Below are positions 24,441-37,769 of a stretch of DNA of 64,000 nucleotides, piece after piece. The translations under genes and the position numbers were made by a program. Source of the DNA: Imbricaverruca yamaguchii (Eukaryota; Arthropoda; Thecostraca; Neoverrucidae); assembly GCA_034440575.1 (NCBI GenBank), contig JAOTOL010001634.1:2477501-2541500 (forward strand), read 5' to 3'. The first letter of the stretch is position 1; each line of letters opens with the position of its first letter. Under the pieces are notes generated by a model. It saw only the letters and a list, made by a program, of their open reading frames with translations. It was not told the DNA's origin and searched no databases.

Positions 24441-25546
24441 GTCATTAATAAAACTCAATGAAAGTGTTTAGTGGGTAAAGGCTTTTGATAAGCACCAGTC
24501 GCTTAATAAGTTGCCTGGATATCTGACGCATGAAAGAAAGGTTCACTTTACGTCGCTTATTCGTTCCATTTTCAATCAGTAGATCTATCGGCGTATAATG
24601 CTAATATTTTCACTTTTGAAAGCTTGAACATCTTCAAAATTCCTCGTCTGTTTACATCGAAGACCAATTAAATCATTCTGAGACACTTGCTATCTTATTG
24701 TTATGACAAGTAGACCAGGCGAAATCGGCATCATGCTCCGTTCCACTACAACCGAAGGAGACGGGCATACAGCGACCTCACTTTTGTACGAGCGGCCACA
24801 TTTTTGTACGAACATCATTTTATAACTGTACTACTTGTCTACATGCTCGACAGAAAACCCGACATTAAATCATTTTTGCTGCTGAGCACTGGCATTGCCG
24901 ACCTGTGTTTCACTTGCACAATGTAACCGTGGCGGGCCTCTTCACCAATTACCTTCAAGACATCTCGGTCACCACTTTCACCATCCGTTCAACCGTCTGA
25001 CTGTGCAAGGGGTATGGCGGTACTTCGAGGACTCGCGATGATGTCTAGTAAGTCATATCGGACAGTTGTTGCGTCAAGGGCGGCTCGGTTATCGCCTCAT
25101 TACATCAATCAATCAGCTCCATGATGCTGTTTGCCCCCATATTCACTTTTGGAAGCTTGAACTTCCGCACTTCGTGTATCACTATCGACTTGAGTTCTGC
25201 GACACTGCTGGATTTAGTGACCGCCCTTTCCCGTGTGGCTTGATCTTGGCCCGCTGCCATTGCTAGCAGACTGCCTCAGGGTGACACCAGTAGCTGTTGC
25301 GCTGTATTACCGGCTGCACCATGGCCGCTATCTCGGTCGCAAACTTTTGAGAAGTTGCACGCTGTGCAGGCATTGCCAGGACCGTCGAACATTTCCAGTT
25401 CTTCTTGATGCAGAACCACATGGGGTATAGTGGCCACGATGAACTCCGCTAGCATTCTCGATGTCTGATGGCTCTTCGGTTGATGTTAGAGCCGAGAATT
25501 CGCGCCGCCAGAGTCAGCCACCTGGAGTTGTTTAGTGGACCGATCT
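24441..25546. other. No gene seen
   Basis: Mixed-composition DNA 3' of the decayed coding copy. It may include untranslated parts of that element, but no repeat boundary is recognisable. Confidence 0.4.
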
Positions 25547-26404
25547 TCATTTTCGCAGTTCTATCTGAGATACAGCCCGTCTGGACACTACGCGCCAACT
25601 GTACAGAATAGCCTGGTCTGAACTTAGGTCACTGAGAATCTCCTGCGTTATTTCTGAAACATTTCCGCCATCGATTGGCTCAAAATCGACCACTGGCAAG
25701 GTTTCTACTGCGCCTGCAGCAGCCCGGCCAATCAGCCCACTAAACGACTTAGGTCCTGTTGTGACTCCATCTAACTGGCTAAATACTGCACGAAGATTAA
25801 GTTCATTTGCATGAAGTTGGCACACAAACCAGTGGGCGGGGCGTTTTTGTCCGAGCTCAAACAAACGGATAACACCACCTTTTTGGCCGTATTAACTCTC
25901 GTGCTGTCACAGCCAAGCACAGAAACATCCGCACCAAACTCATATGCCACGGCGTTCAGGTCCTAAAAATGTCCTCCGCTTTCCCAGTCTGTGGGGTAAA
26001 ATGTCCTAAATATGCACTGTCTGGCTCGGATACAACCACAATGTGCTCTTCCGTCTTCTTTGAACTGGCTGTCATAAGCGTGTCGTCTTTTCTACCGTCG
26101 AAGTAGAGACCAGATACACGACCTGCATGATCCTCATGGCTCTGGGCTACTACTCTCTTCTAATCCGATCCCTTGCTCTCCATACTTTTTGCTATCCACT
26201 ATGCAGTCCATATCGTCGAAGTGATCCGACTAATGTCCACTTTGAAACCGTTTATGATCGCAGCACACGCACGATTAGACACTCCGTACCGATCTGCTGC
26301 TAGAGCCGTATTTAGCAGTTCGTCTGTGTTACTGTTCACCATATACTCTGACTCATTGACTACAGATGTGAGGGATGATGAATCTGTGGCGGAATCTTGG
26401 TTTG
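25547..26404 (-). pseudogene. Decayed copy of a multicopy invertebrate protein (probable TE)
   Basis: Minus-strand translation gives, in order: ALAADRYGVSNRACAAII (about 26300), SGLYFDGRKDDTLMT, EEHIVVVSEPDSAYLGHFTP, TGKAEDI, VLGCDSTRVNTAKK, GGVIRLFE, HWFVCQLHANELNLRAVFSQ, LDGVTTGPKSFSGLIG and LPVVDFEPI. I recall this motif order from uncharacterised proteins present in many copies in arthropods, cnidarians and other invertebrates; such copy number suggests a transposable-element origin, but I cannot name the family. The copy is dead: in-frame stops near 26202 and 26162, a stop/frameshift near 25966, and a one-base loss in an A-run near 25890. The 25547-25864 segment remains open. Confidence 0.75.
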
Positions 26405-28712
26405 AATAGAATCTGGCTGGGCCATTCCGAAGGTCCCGGTTGTGGTGATGTGACTCTCTCGGCGGTCAGACGCCTCCTTTCGTCCATGGCGCGTCGACGA
26501 GTGGTTTCACGGATATCTGCGGTGCCGATTTGCATTTGGCGAGGTCCTCTCTGGTCTTGGACAAAGGAAACTCCATTCGTGGCACTTTGTCGGCCATCGC
26601 ACATTTGCAGCTATCGATATCAGCACATTTTCGCGATATCGCGATATCACATTTCGCACATCGATATCAGATGTCAGCATGGCTCGTGTCGCCGTCGTTA
26701 ATAGGTTGTCCCTACTGCTGATAATCCCAGTTTCCTTGAATCTTGAGTAACGAAAAGGAACAGGAGACTTGGATTGACTAATAAAACAGGGATGTATGGC
26801 ATGCGAAGCTATCTTGTGTCGTTAGTGCGTACGCAATTTATTCGAATGATGATTCATTGCACTGTGAAAGGTGGAGCACAGACAAAGGAAAGTGGAGCGA
26901 TCAGTCCTTCGGTGAAGTTTAATCTATACAATCAGATATATCCCGGCTCCCCTGATCTGTTTTTGAATTACCAGAATCCATTCATAAGTCATCCACAGCA
27001 CCGATTGTCGCCTTTTTCGTCACAGCACCGGGCGGCGCTCCGACGGCGGCCGACGCGTGGTGTTAGATGCCAATAGCAACGGAGCGCCATCACTGGAGAC
27101 TTCAACGCCGGGCGCCCGGCAAATTTGTTTCTTTATCGGCCTGTCGCATATTTTGTTTATTGTTTGATTTCGATTTGGTTTCGACCAGGGTTTTTTAGGT
27201 GATCTGCACGATAATTTCACTAAGCATAAGAAAAACCGTTCACGACACACCCTAATGCTCACATAAAGTATGTGTGCACATTTACCACAATGTGCATTCT
27301 CTTTGAAACCGCTGTTTTCATTGTCGAATAGATCTGCGTATGTACGTCTGCTGTATCAACCTGTGTACGATCCTGCTATTTTCCCCAAGATCTTAGGCTT
27401 GGCAGACAAAGAGGACCGAGGATCCCCATGCCAAGGTGATCTCAGATTACAACATACGTCATTGCAGGGCTGCACCATGACGTCGAGCAAGCAATCTGCA
27501 CTCAGCAGCCTGGCTGGACGTTCAGATTTGACTTCTGGGGTCGGAGTTTTGAACATTAGCGTACCTAGCAGCAAATATAATCCCAGTGTGCATATGTACA
27601 GCCGATGTCGGGTTCCACTGGGGATTGCGGACGAGTGCGGGCGGGAAACGAGTCATGGCCCTGCACGCACAGAATCGAGAACCATGCCAGTTCATCGTAA
27701 CCTCAACACAAAGGGATGCATCATGTCAATAACGCAGCATACCAGTGCACCATGCGCCAGAAGAGACTTCTCGCAGTGGAAGAAAAAAACAAATGAAAGG
27801 CTTTCCGAATGATCGCAATGGTGTAAGGCTGAAGAGAATGCCCGGGGTATACAACGCTGTCGCTCCAACCTTCTCCACTTCATAGTTCTGAAGCACCACC
27901 TGACCAAAATCAGGGTGTGTCTAAATCCGTTCAATATGGTGTTGGTGACTATCATGAGGAGATATTCGGCTGCAATCTCTTTTTTTTAATGTGGGCTCTC
28001 GAGGCCCTCACTGGTCCGGCGATGGGTAGAAGTAGAATGTAACTAAACACTAACTATGTGGGTAAAGATTTCTCGGTTGCATCAAATAGAGATGACAAGC
28101 TGTGCATCTTCTCATCTTTTTTCATTACCATTACCCAAAAAAAACTGAACGTAAAAGATCATCGCAGGCTCCGCCTGGAAGGCTACGTAAAGCCTATCAG
28201 AACCCACTACGAAGAGCCCACGCTCGACGCAGGCTATGGACTGACGTGGTGGCGTGTGTTGACATTCCCATGGACTAGCAGCCACATCAACGTTTGCAAA
28301 ACATTCAACAGTTCACCCTATTTGCAATTACCTGATCGAGCCTCCCAGCTCCCGCTGTTTGCAGGTTTGTGGTGTCATAGTTTGCAGACACTACACCAAT
28401 TGTCTTGGAACCATTTCCTTGAATGAAGCGATTGCCGCTTGATCCTTGATCCATGTCAATGAATGCGAACATTTTTCGCGGTGTCTACGTAGTTTTTACG
28501 TCATAAACGCTGTCGGAAAAATGAAGACGTTTATCAATCAACTTAATTAATCAATCAATATCTGTGAGGAATAGGTAGCTGAAGTCGCCAGAGCATGTGA
28601 TGGCAATGTTTGAACATTGCACAACAGCGAGATGTGAAGAACTTCGCCTCTATCAGACCATTGGAGTCGAGGGGTGATCGGGCCAATGGCTGATCATTGG
28701 AGCAGAGGGGTG
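26405..28712. other. No gene seen
   Basis: No supported gene. At about 26620-26670 several GATATC/CGATATCG palindromes cluster. The longest open frame (27270-27812) shows no domain, signal or repeat. Confidence 0.4.
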
Positions 28713-28744
28713 ATCGGCTTCAATGACTGCTCATTGAAGCCGAT
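28713..28744. repeat. Perfect 14-bp hairpin
   Basis: ATCGGCTTCAATGA (28713-28726), loop CTGC, exact complement (28731-28744). It lies just upstream of the 32/67-bp satellite. A related GGTGATCGG...CATTGGAG segment at 28650-28710 repeats part of it. Confidence 0.85.
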
Positions 28745-28794
28745 TACATGCGGCCAACGGCATCAATCTCGGCCTTGAACACATATTTGAAAGA

Positions 28795-29345
28795 CATCTT
28801 GTGGCAGAGAGACCAGCCGATCAATGCATCTTGTGACGGACAGACCAGCCGATCAATACAACTTGTGACCTGCAGACTAGTGGATCAACACATCTTGTGA
28901 CAGACAGACTAGCCGATCAACACATCTTGTGACGGACAGACTAGCCGATCAACACGACATATTGTGACAGACAGACCAGCCGATCAACACATCTTATGAC
29001 GGACAGACTAGCCGATCAACACAACATATTGTGACAGACAGACCAGCCGATCAACACATCTTATGACGGACAGACTAGCCGATCAACACAACATATTGTG
29101 ACAGACAGACCAGCCGATCAACACATCTTATGACGGACAGACTAGCCGATCAACACAACATATTGTGACAGACAGACCAGCCGATCAACACATCTTATGA
29201 CGGACAGACTAGCCGATCAACACAACATATTGTGACAGACAGACCAGCCGATCAACACATCTTATGACGGACAGACTAACCGATCAACACAACATATTGT
29301 GACAGACAGACCAGCCGATCAACACGACAGCCTGTAACAGAGAGA
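28795..29345. repeat. Minisatellite with 67-bp higher-order unit
   Basis: The basic unit is about 32 bases (GACAGACTAGCCGATCAACA then CATCTTGTGACG). From 28981 it becomes a regular 67-bp higher-order repeat alternating a 32-base form (CATCTTATGACGG) and a 35-base form (CAACATATTGTGACAG), with about five near-identical copies starting at 28981, 29048, 29115, 29182 and 29249. The units are contiguous, with no unique spacers, so this is not CRISPR-like. Confidence 0.92.
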
Positions 29346-31754
29346 CAAGTCGACTAGCGGATCATCAACCACGCATGCTTCGGGCCCAACGGGGCCCTCC
29401 TGGCTGAATGGGCAATAAATGTTTGATGAGGTTGTGTTTCAGAGGTTGTCAAGCCATAAAATGACTGGATGGTCACCGTGATTGTGTGCCGTTGGGTGTG
29501 GGGATGTGGTGTGGGTGTAGATGCGGTGAGTTGTGGTTTGTGGGGCAGAGTGGATGACGAGAAAAATATTAATCGTCATAAAACAGGAGCGTACTAACTG
29601 GTGTAAAATTAAGCAATCGGCAGACGGCACTTTTCGTCGGGCATTTGCAGAAATACGCACTGGAAGGATAGCATGAGCGGATGAAACAACCTGAAATTCT
29701 GGATGTTCAGCACTGGATAAAGCTATTGGCTTACAAGATGTGTAAGGGCCAACACCAGAGTGGGCAAGTAGTTGGATGAAATTAGTTTTGTAAAGGTCAG
29801 CGATTTTACCGGCAATAACCGTTCAAAACCAGCTTTTACTCGACTAAGCCTACTGAGCGTACAACGTATTTCTTTCATGCTAAAAATATTCCCAGCACAT
29901 TGATCGTGTCATTATTTGTCACGGATGACGCCACCTGGGTACCAGCTTCTGTTGAAAAACCTAAGTTTACAGAAGTTGTTTCCACTGCAACGAAAGTTTT
30001 ACTTACACGTATGCTTCCTCTGCTGAAATTAACTTTCCTTTCACGCAAAGAATACTTCATTACTGGAATCAAGCCTGTTCCCTCTCGGAAGTAACGTGAA
30101 ATTGTAAGAAAAATATTTGAACAAATGTTCCGCACTGATTAGTTTATGTTGTTAATATTAGGGCTTTCCCAGCTTCTGTTTCGATATATTGAGCTTTGCG
30201 GTACGCCTTATCGGCACAACTGGCGCTCACAATGTTCGATCAGTCCTCAATTCACTCACCTCTCCTCGCCGCGACAGTCTGCACCCTCCCTCCGGATCAG
30301 GGGCGCGCACAGCACGAGCCAGGGTGGCGCTAGAATCTAGCGCCATCTAGCGGCCAGATGCACACGCTGACATTCCTCCCTTCTGACATCGATTGGTGAC
30401 ATATTTCAGTAGCAGCGCTTTCAATCACAACATTGCCGCTCGTATACGGGTACATTCAAACACATCCACCAGCGTCGGCATCGTGGGAGGCAGCACTTGA
30501 GAGACACCGGAGTGTTGTCTGCGATTACATTTGAAGCCCGATGCTAACTCCTCGGTAGCAAAAAAACAATACACAAGAGAAAACGGTACGAAATCAGAGA
30601 AGTTACAGAGAAGACAGTTGCATCACTTCACATACGCGAAGTGATGACTTGGGTATTCAATTTCAATACTTAGGCAAAGTACCTAGCCGTTGTCTGAAAT
30701 GATTCGTGGTGCGATGCCTTCCCATGCGTTCTCCGGCCTGGTGCTCATAGCACAGTTCCAGCAGTTCTGGCGTGATATTGTCTGAGGTTGAAGCTCTCAG
30801 GTCTCTTGCTAACGCAATTCCAACTGCCTCTTGCGTTCAACGATCGGATGATGTTTAGCACGCACCACTCTTCCGTATTTGAGAGGACTTGGAATGGGAA
30901 ACACTTATAAATAAGAAACATACAGGTATGAATATTACAACACTAATATAGTTAATTTTCCAAAGCACCGAAGAAATCATTGGTGTATTTGGCTTGGTAC
31001 ACATGGACTAGATTGCTATGCATGGATACATGCAAACCCAGTATGACCGACATCAACAAGAACAATTTTGCCTTTTAGCTGTTCCGGCAGTTCTGTGCTA
31101 GTCAACAAGCACCACTTTATTAAGACACGCGAAAGACGTGAGGTGAAAAACGTAACCATCGCCCTATACATGTTCGGTATATGACAGCTACCACCTGAGT
31201 GGTTGGCTTCTGAAGGATAGCTAAAGACTTGCCTTAGCACTCACGCTTTTTAAACACCTGTCTTGTGAATGAATGGCAAATGAACCGCTACGGCAAAAGA
31301 CGTTGAATAGGATTCCCAGTCAGCAATGTGGTCGTCTTAAGCTCATGGATAAGCCATTTAAGCCTTCTTTTACGAGCAGCTTCCAGTGCATGTCGCTGAA
31401 CATGATAGGGTAACGATGAAGCCAACTCGCCATCTAAGCCATCTAAGCACACGGTGTAGGAAAATCTCGTGTCAATGGAATTTATTCAATTTCGCAAAAC
31501 TACTCCGAACCCCCCAATTGGGTTAACCTAGCTTTGTTCAAACAGCACGACAGTGCAGTGAACGATCGAACAGGTAAAGACTGTCAAGAAAAAAAAAAGT
31601 TGAACTACTTAGCAAAGTTAATGTTTCATGGCTCACGATCTGTATGTGGGATGCAGCAGATGTTCCGATAGCAGTCAAATAAAAGAATACATAGCCCAAC
31701 AGTTTGCTGACTATTCGTGCACATCTCTGTGGTGGCTTCAGCTGCTTGTATAGC
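29346..31754. other. No gene seen
   Basis: No supported gene. The open frame at 29875-30135 (minus) and its plus-strand counterpart are mutual shadows without domains. A CTAGCGCCATCTAGCGG motif at about 30336 is isolated. Confidence 0.4.
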
Positions 31755-32030
31755 CACAAGTTGACCGTACAGCCGCCAGTTGACTGTACAGCCGCCAGTT
31801 GACTGTACAGCCGCCAGTTGACTGTACAGCCGCCAGTTGACTGTACAGCCGCCAGCTGACTGTACAGCCGCCAGTTGACTGTACAGCTGCCAGCTGATTG
31901 CACAGCTGCCAGTCGCACAGCCGCCGGCTGACTGTATAGCCGCTAGTTGACAGTACAGCCGCCAGCTAACCTCATAGCCGCCAGCCCCCAGTTGCACAGC
32001 CGCCAGCCAACTGTACAGATGCCAGCCGCT
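31755..32030. repeat. 19-bp minisatellite, about 14 units
   Basis: Tandem units of GTACAGCCGCCAGTTGACT with increasing substitutions toward the right end (about 31900-32030). Four consecutive central units are identical. The Gln/Leu/Ala frames on the minus strand are repeat translations. Confidence 0.93.
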
Positions 32031-32761
32031 GATTATTCATCATGCACATCTCAGTAGCCCCAGGCGACTGTCTGCCTTCAGCTTCTTCTAAGAGGGAAGT
32101 TGTGGGTTTGAGACTCCACTGCCGTAGGTAGTTTCTCTTTGTGTTGCACGCTAGCTAAGTTCGAACAACGAGGACCGAACGAGTTTTCCCTGGTGCATAC
32201 GCGAAGAGGCTAATCTTGGGGATTCGAATACGCTGTTCAAACTTTAACCGCTTTTGTTCTTGTTGAAGTCGTTTCGTTCATTATTAAGGCAATTTTCTAC
32301 AACTACATTGTTTTCTTTTCATTAGAAGCAAGGTTTCCCCGATGCAATTGCCTTAATATATTTCTTTCTTTCAGACATGCTTAATATAACATACGACAGT
32401 AATTAGTTGGCAATGTGCCTTCACATTCGGATGATTATTAAAATTAACTTCGTGATTTACGAGCCGGAAGCTTATCAGCCGGTTTGCCTTCCCCGCCAAA
32501 AAAGACGCTCCCACATTTTACGTTTCCATGGTGTGGAAACAGCGCAGTTACTTCAAACATGGAACGATACAAGGCTCACAGATGAAACGTTCAAGCTCAT
32601 TGAATTATTATTATATACCCGACCCTGAATTTATGGGCTATGCGAACTAATGAACAATGCAATTAAGAACCAATGAGGTTTGTGTGTAAGTTTCGAACCT
32701 AAGCAGGATTTTGATTACATTCCTAACTAAATGAATTGCGACGACACTATTATAAGCCCCT
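32031..32761. other. No gene seen
   Basis: AT-rich DNA between the minisatellite and the MITE; only short frames without domains. Confidence 0.4.
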
Positions 32762-33763
32762 TTAACACTCGCACGTCCTGCGGTTCGCGCCAACTTCGCC
32801 GGTACGGGGGTCAAATGTCTGACCCCATAAGATCTCTAGAACTATACTAGCTAGTGGCAAACGGAAAACGGCGTTGGATGTCTGGTGACAAGCTCTATCG
32901 AAAGTGTTTCGGTCATTTTTTGCTTAGGACAATATTCAGGCCACTGGCTTATCATAGGTCAAATTCTACCAAATCGGGTGGGACTCTCGGGTATTGACAC
33001 ATAACTCAGGACCTATAGCAGATGGAAACAAACGGCGAACGCTGTTCGATTTACAGAGGACAATCGAGGCACCGACTACGTGCCCAAGCAGGAATACTTC
33101 TTACTCCGAAGCTATGACATCAGGTCAAGGTCATGAATTAGTCTACGGAGGGCATGTAATGCATCAATCGACACGTCTTGGCGACACAAACGCAGTGACG
33201 GCAATTTCATCCTTCTAGCTCAATGCAGTGCGATGTAATATGCAGAAATGTGCTAGTGATCTCAGGTGACCTCAGATGACCTTGATGAGGTCACTGAGCA
33301 AAAATGTCAGCGGTAGCATTGATCATAGCTTTCATCTACACGCCACAACCATTGTGAGGGCATTTCGAGAGCAAATATGCAACCAGGAAACATTTGTATA
33401 TTTTATCATAGGCCTTTAATAGGGGTAGCCATGGCCGCGACCTGACCTCAGGTCAATGCTACAAAAAACCCGGGATACATCTTATGGTCCCTGATGAGTT
33501 CATGACGTGTTATAAGTTTGAAATCAATCGCCCAATTATTGTGGAAGTTGTGCCACCTAGAAACCCGAGGAATGTTTGGGTCACTTCGCCTGACCTAGTG
33601 ACCTGACCTGAGATGACCCAGGCTTCAAAATATGTGAGGATATGCGGAAAAGGCGAATGAGTAGCCATGTGAGGTTTGGCCTTGCTAACCTGATTAGTAT
33701 GGCGGCAAATTATGAAAAAACCGCAGGGGGGCAAATATCTGCCCCCGGACGTGCTCGTGTTAA
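32762..33763 (+). mobile_element. TTAA-flanked MITE, copy A (piggyBac-like ends)
   Basis: A 1.0-kb non-coding element bounded on both sides by TTAA (32762-32765 and 33760-33763). Its terminal inverted repeats read CACTCGCACGTCC on the left and GGACGTGCTCGTG on the right. TTAA duplication is the hallmark of piggyBac-type transposition. A second, roughly 85% identical copy lies at 39803-40829, which confirms the ends. Eleven exact AGGTCA/TGACCT hexamers occur inside. A subterminal hairpin (GGGGTCA...TGACCCC, about 32806-32826) is retained in copy B with different but still complementary bases. Confidence 0.85.
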
Positions 33764-34251
33764 AACATGGAACAGCTAAGCAAATGTGAATCCTACATGT
33801 AATAGCAAAAGTTCAGACACAACTTTCAGCTATATCACTGGAACTTGTAACTCCACGTTTCATCCCTGCTTGAGCACAGATAGCCACGCAAAGTCGAACA
33901 ATCCAATTCGGCGCATCATGTTGCTTGCCTTTCGTTTTGTCAAAACTGGCTTTCTCATGAGTGGAATCCTGAAAGGGATGGAGGAGATTGAGTCGATAAA
34001 TGTATCCGTTCTGGGTGTGAACCGTGGAGTTCAAGTTGTGTTGCATTCTATGGCAAAAACAATGCATGATTGCCAATGATATAAATATATCTTACGAAGT
34101 GAGCAAAAATGTTGGGACCAAATCCGCCATAGTGGAACAGATCTGTGTGCATCTGTGTAACGAGAAGATGGAACTGCGATAATTTAGGGCAGAATTGGTG
34201 TTGGATATTTCCATATTTTGAGACATAAATCTCAACATTTTCGTTCGGTAT

Positions 34252-34436
34252 GTTGTCTGTCTATTGGGTGGCTCTCGACGCACTTCATGCAAGATCACGG
34301 TTAATGGCGCCGCCCATACCGTTCCATCGGTGGGCCGCGGGATTGGAAAGTGTCCCGACTGGTGCTGGTGTCGAACCCGGGACTTTTGGCATCCAGAACT
34401 CAACACTTCAATCAGTCGACTATCCCTCCCCAGTTC
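34252..34436 (-). mobile_element. tRNA-derived SINE with target duplication
   Basis: On the minus strand, a tRNA-like head contains a B-box (CCCGGGTTCGACACC, about 34370-34384). The insert is flanked by a 10-bp direct repeat with one mismatch, CGTTCGGTAT (34242-34251) and CGTTCGGCAT (34437-34446). The body does not obviously match the other SINEs here, so it may be a second family. Confidence 0.6.
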
Positions 34437-34446
34437 CGTTCGGCAT

Positions 34447-37064
34447 ATAAACGCAGCATAGCCAAGAGCGCTTGCTTTTTTTACCTTATGTTTTCGTACG
34501 TTTCATCCCATTGGTTACGATTATCTAATGTTATTTACATTATTTGGCCAGAGGACACCAACACTTAGTTTGTCATATGCGTGTAGGCTAACCATGATTG
34601 ATGTTAACCTCGGCTCTATCTTGGTTCGTGATGGGCGTTTGCATTCACCATGCTCAATGGTGCCATTATAGCAATGCTATGATTTTGCCTGCGAGTGTAT
34701 TGTGTATGTATAGTGTATTTTGAATTTCGTATTTCGTAGCATTTTTTATGTCACTTAAAGCATCTTGATGGATGAAGGAAACCAACATTGGCAGCAGCAC
34801 GCCAGGATGTGCCTCATGGCCAAGAGCTTGAGTGCCATCAGCTTGCATCAAGGCGAGTATGATGCTTTCCTGATCTATGGATCAACTCGAATTTAATGCA
34901 ATCAGGAACTCGAACATTGCATGACCCGAAACCCACAATTAGATGATAAATGTAGTGATCAGTAGCATGTAGTGGCCGCTCTTCGCCAGTCATTGGTTGT
35001 GGAAAATGCTGGTTGCAATTAAATGCACGCACGATAATAACGTTACTAATTCACACAGGTACGTCACTGCGGGGGCTGTACGTGCCCGGACAATATGCAG
35101 GATATTTTGTTCCGCTGCTGCGGGCACAAAATCGGCCATACTGTTGTGACGGCGAACTTGTGACGGCTGAGGCTAAATATCCCTGCAACCAATTAAACAA
35201 CGCTCAAACTGTCAAGGTCGCTATGCCAAGAACTGGCAAATTTCCGACATTGCTTGGGCGGAGCAAGGCCACCAGGTAGGAGCACGGAATCTGAAACCGA
35301 TAAGAATTGTCCAAGCAATTAAATAGACCTGGCTCTTATCTTGTATCCCATAATTTAAGATCAAAGCTCGGCTATTTTAAGTGCTCAAGTGCATGGACAA
35401 GTCCGACCTGTTACTCCGACTCTGTGTTCCTGTGGTTGGTGCTACTTGTGCTCCGTGCTACCTGTGTTCCGTGATGCCTGTGGTCTGTGCTGTCTGTGCT
35501 CTGTAACCTGTGCTTGGTGGTGCTCCAATCTGTTCCAGTCAAACAATGACGAATGTTTGGCAGTTTTTGGCATGGTGTACATGGCAGTTTTTACGTCTTA
35601 GAATTGTTCATGGGGATAGTTAACCTAAGCCCTCGTGACCGAACCGCAACTGCGGCGGCGCGTGCAGGAAGACACTTTTTACGCGCAAGTTTGTGCGAGT
35701 GCCATAATGCGTGACATAGGTTTATTCTCAATGTGCATATTCATTCTTGGGCGGCCTGTGATTCCTGGGGGCCTGAGCGGCACCTCAAGAATTTCTGGCA
35801 ATATATTTATTGCGATCAGTCTGTTCACGCTCCATAATTATATGTTCATCCTCGGGAATATACCCCAGTGTCAAACTTGCCACGGCGGTTGAACATCTTC
35901 ATCAGAGGTGATTACAAGAGAGTGGTACGGCATCGCTGCTCACTGCAGGCATGCCCAGCTGCTCCAGGTGTCCACGGCTTCCGTGCGATATTCAGTGGTA
36001 GTGGCTGTCCACGGGTGTCTTGGTCTCAATTACTCTCGGGGTGGCCTCTCGCCGGCGTCAGTTCATCTGTGGACAATTGTCGATACAATTACCCCGTTTG
36101 CATGAACAGCAAAACTTCCAAATGCGAAGCGACTAGGAAAACGTGCGAAAATAACACGCTTGTAAACGGGCTTTTGCGTAGCAAAGCATGCGAAAAACTT
36201 CAAGCAAGTTTACGTTTCGGTAGGTGGGAGTTTGAGATTCGCACCAATCATGAACAAATAACGGTACGGCTGCAAGAGTCATGACACTTCTTGAGGCTAT
36301 TCTCTGCTAAGTTTTTAGTACATTTACGGTAATTATGAAAACAAAACATATTGTTTTTAATCCTAATTGTAAACCTCGCTATGAAACACAAAAATCGGAC
36401 ACGTAACACCTGAAATCGACGCTGAAACGTCACGTTATTAGTTCATGACCCAGCCGTGAGTTTTACGATGTGGCGGAGTGTTCAACTTGCGGATTTGTGA
36501 CAGCATTTGGGTTTTGCTGATTAATCTCTTGGATTGCGTAGTGAACCTGATTTGCCCTGTGTATTTAGCTATTGCACAGCTTGGAACAAGGCCGTCTGGA
36601 ACAATGCACCATTACATGGTCTGGAGCCTGTACTAAGCAACATAGTCTGGCTTGGAAACAATGCACCTTTTTATTCACGAAAAAGAGGCTATGTTGTCTT
36701 CAGCAACGTGTCATCGGCTACGTGGACTCTTCGAATTCACAGATTCCCTGTATCTCTGCCCAAAAACCTCTAACTGCGTGGATCATTGATGGTGCCTTGC
36801 GGCCGTCTACGCGGTTGCTCGAAGCAGGTGTGTCAGAGGCAAAACGCCAAATATTCGGAACTTTTCATCACATTGCATCAGCCGTCAAATCGCAAGTCAG
36901 ATTAGGTCCCTGCTTTGCTCATGTAAACGGGCCGCGCGATCGGAACTTTTGCGAATCGACCAGAACGGACATTTCAGTTTACGCCTGACCTGCTCATGTA
37001 AACGAGGTAATACTGACAAGTATTCTCGCGTTGGCACTCGTTGGCACGCCACGGCTCGATTATG
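34447..37064. other. No gene; short degenerate repeat
   Basis: No supported gene. At about 35405-35530 a degenerate minisatellite of TGTGCTCCGTGC/TACCTGTGTTCC-like words occurs. At 36900-37010 TGCTCATGTAAACG occurs twice. Neither defines a recognised element. Confidence 0.4.
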
Positions 37065-37668
37065 GTCACACGTGCCGCCACGGCTCCGTCCTGGCCACAC
37101 GTGCCGTCACGGCTCGGCCTGATCACACGTGCCGCCACGGCTCCGTCCTGGCCACACGTGTCGCCACGGCTCGTCCTGGCCACACGTGCCGTCACGGCTC
37201 CGTCCTGGCCACACGTGCCGCCACGGGTCGTCCTGACCACACGTGCCGCCACGGCTCAGCCTGACCACACGTGCCGTCACGGCTCCGTCCTGGCCACACG
37301 TGTCGCCACGGCATGTCCTGGCCACAGGACACGTGCCGCCACGGCTCAGCCTGACCACACGTGCCGTCACGGCTCCGTCCTGGCCACACGTATCGCCACG
37401 GCTCGTCCTGGCTACACGTGTCGTCACGGCTCCGTCGTGGCACACGTGCCGCCACGGCTCCGTCCTGGCCACACGTGTCGCCACGGCTCGTCCTGGCCAC
37501 ACGTGCCGCCACGGCTCGTCCTGGCCACACGTGTCGCCACGGCTCGTCCTGGCCACACGTGTCGCCACGGCTCGTCCTGGCCACACGTGTCGCCACGGCT
37601 CGTCCTGGCCACACGTGCCGCCACGGCTCGTCCTGGCCACACGTGCCGCCACGGCTCGGCCTCGGCCG
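37065..37668. repeat. 28/29-bp minisatellite, an E-box in each unit
   Basis: About 21 units of CACACGTGCCGCCACGGCTC followed by GTCCTGGC, some with an extra C (29 bp) or CAGCCTGAC variants. Nearly every unit carries the palindrome CACGTG and several CpGs. It lies about 100 bases beyond the stop codon of the minus-strand ORF at 37770-38360. The Arg/Ala frames through it are artefacts. Confidence 0.95.
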
Positions 37669-37769
37669 CAGCTCGACATGTCACAGCTGGAGACGACTGC
37701 TAGTGCTGGAGCGACGGGTTGCCCGTGGCGCCGCCCGGCGAAGCGGCACTAGTGACACACGGACGTCTT

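Noticed and set aside
28795..29345. CRISPR-like direct repeats
   Set aside because: The units are contiguous with no unique spacers, there are no cas genes, and the DNA is eukaryotic; this is a minisatellite.
37041..37752. 170-220-codon Arg/Ala/His-rich ORFs
   Set aside because: Translations of the 28/29-bp E-box repeat.
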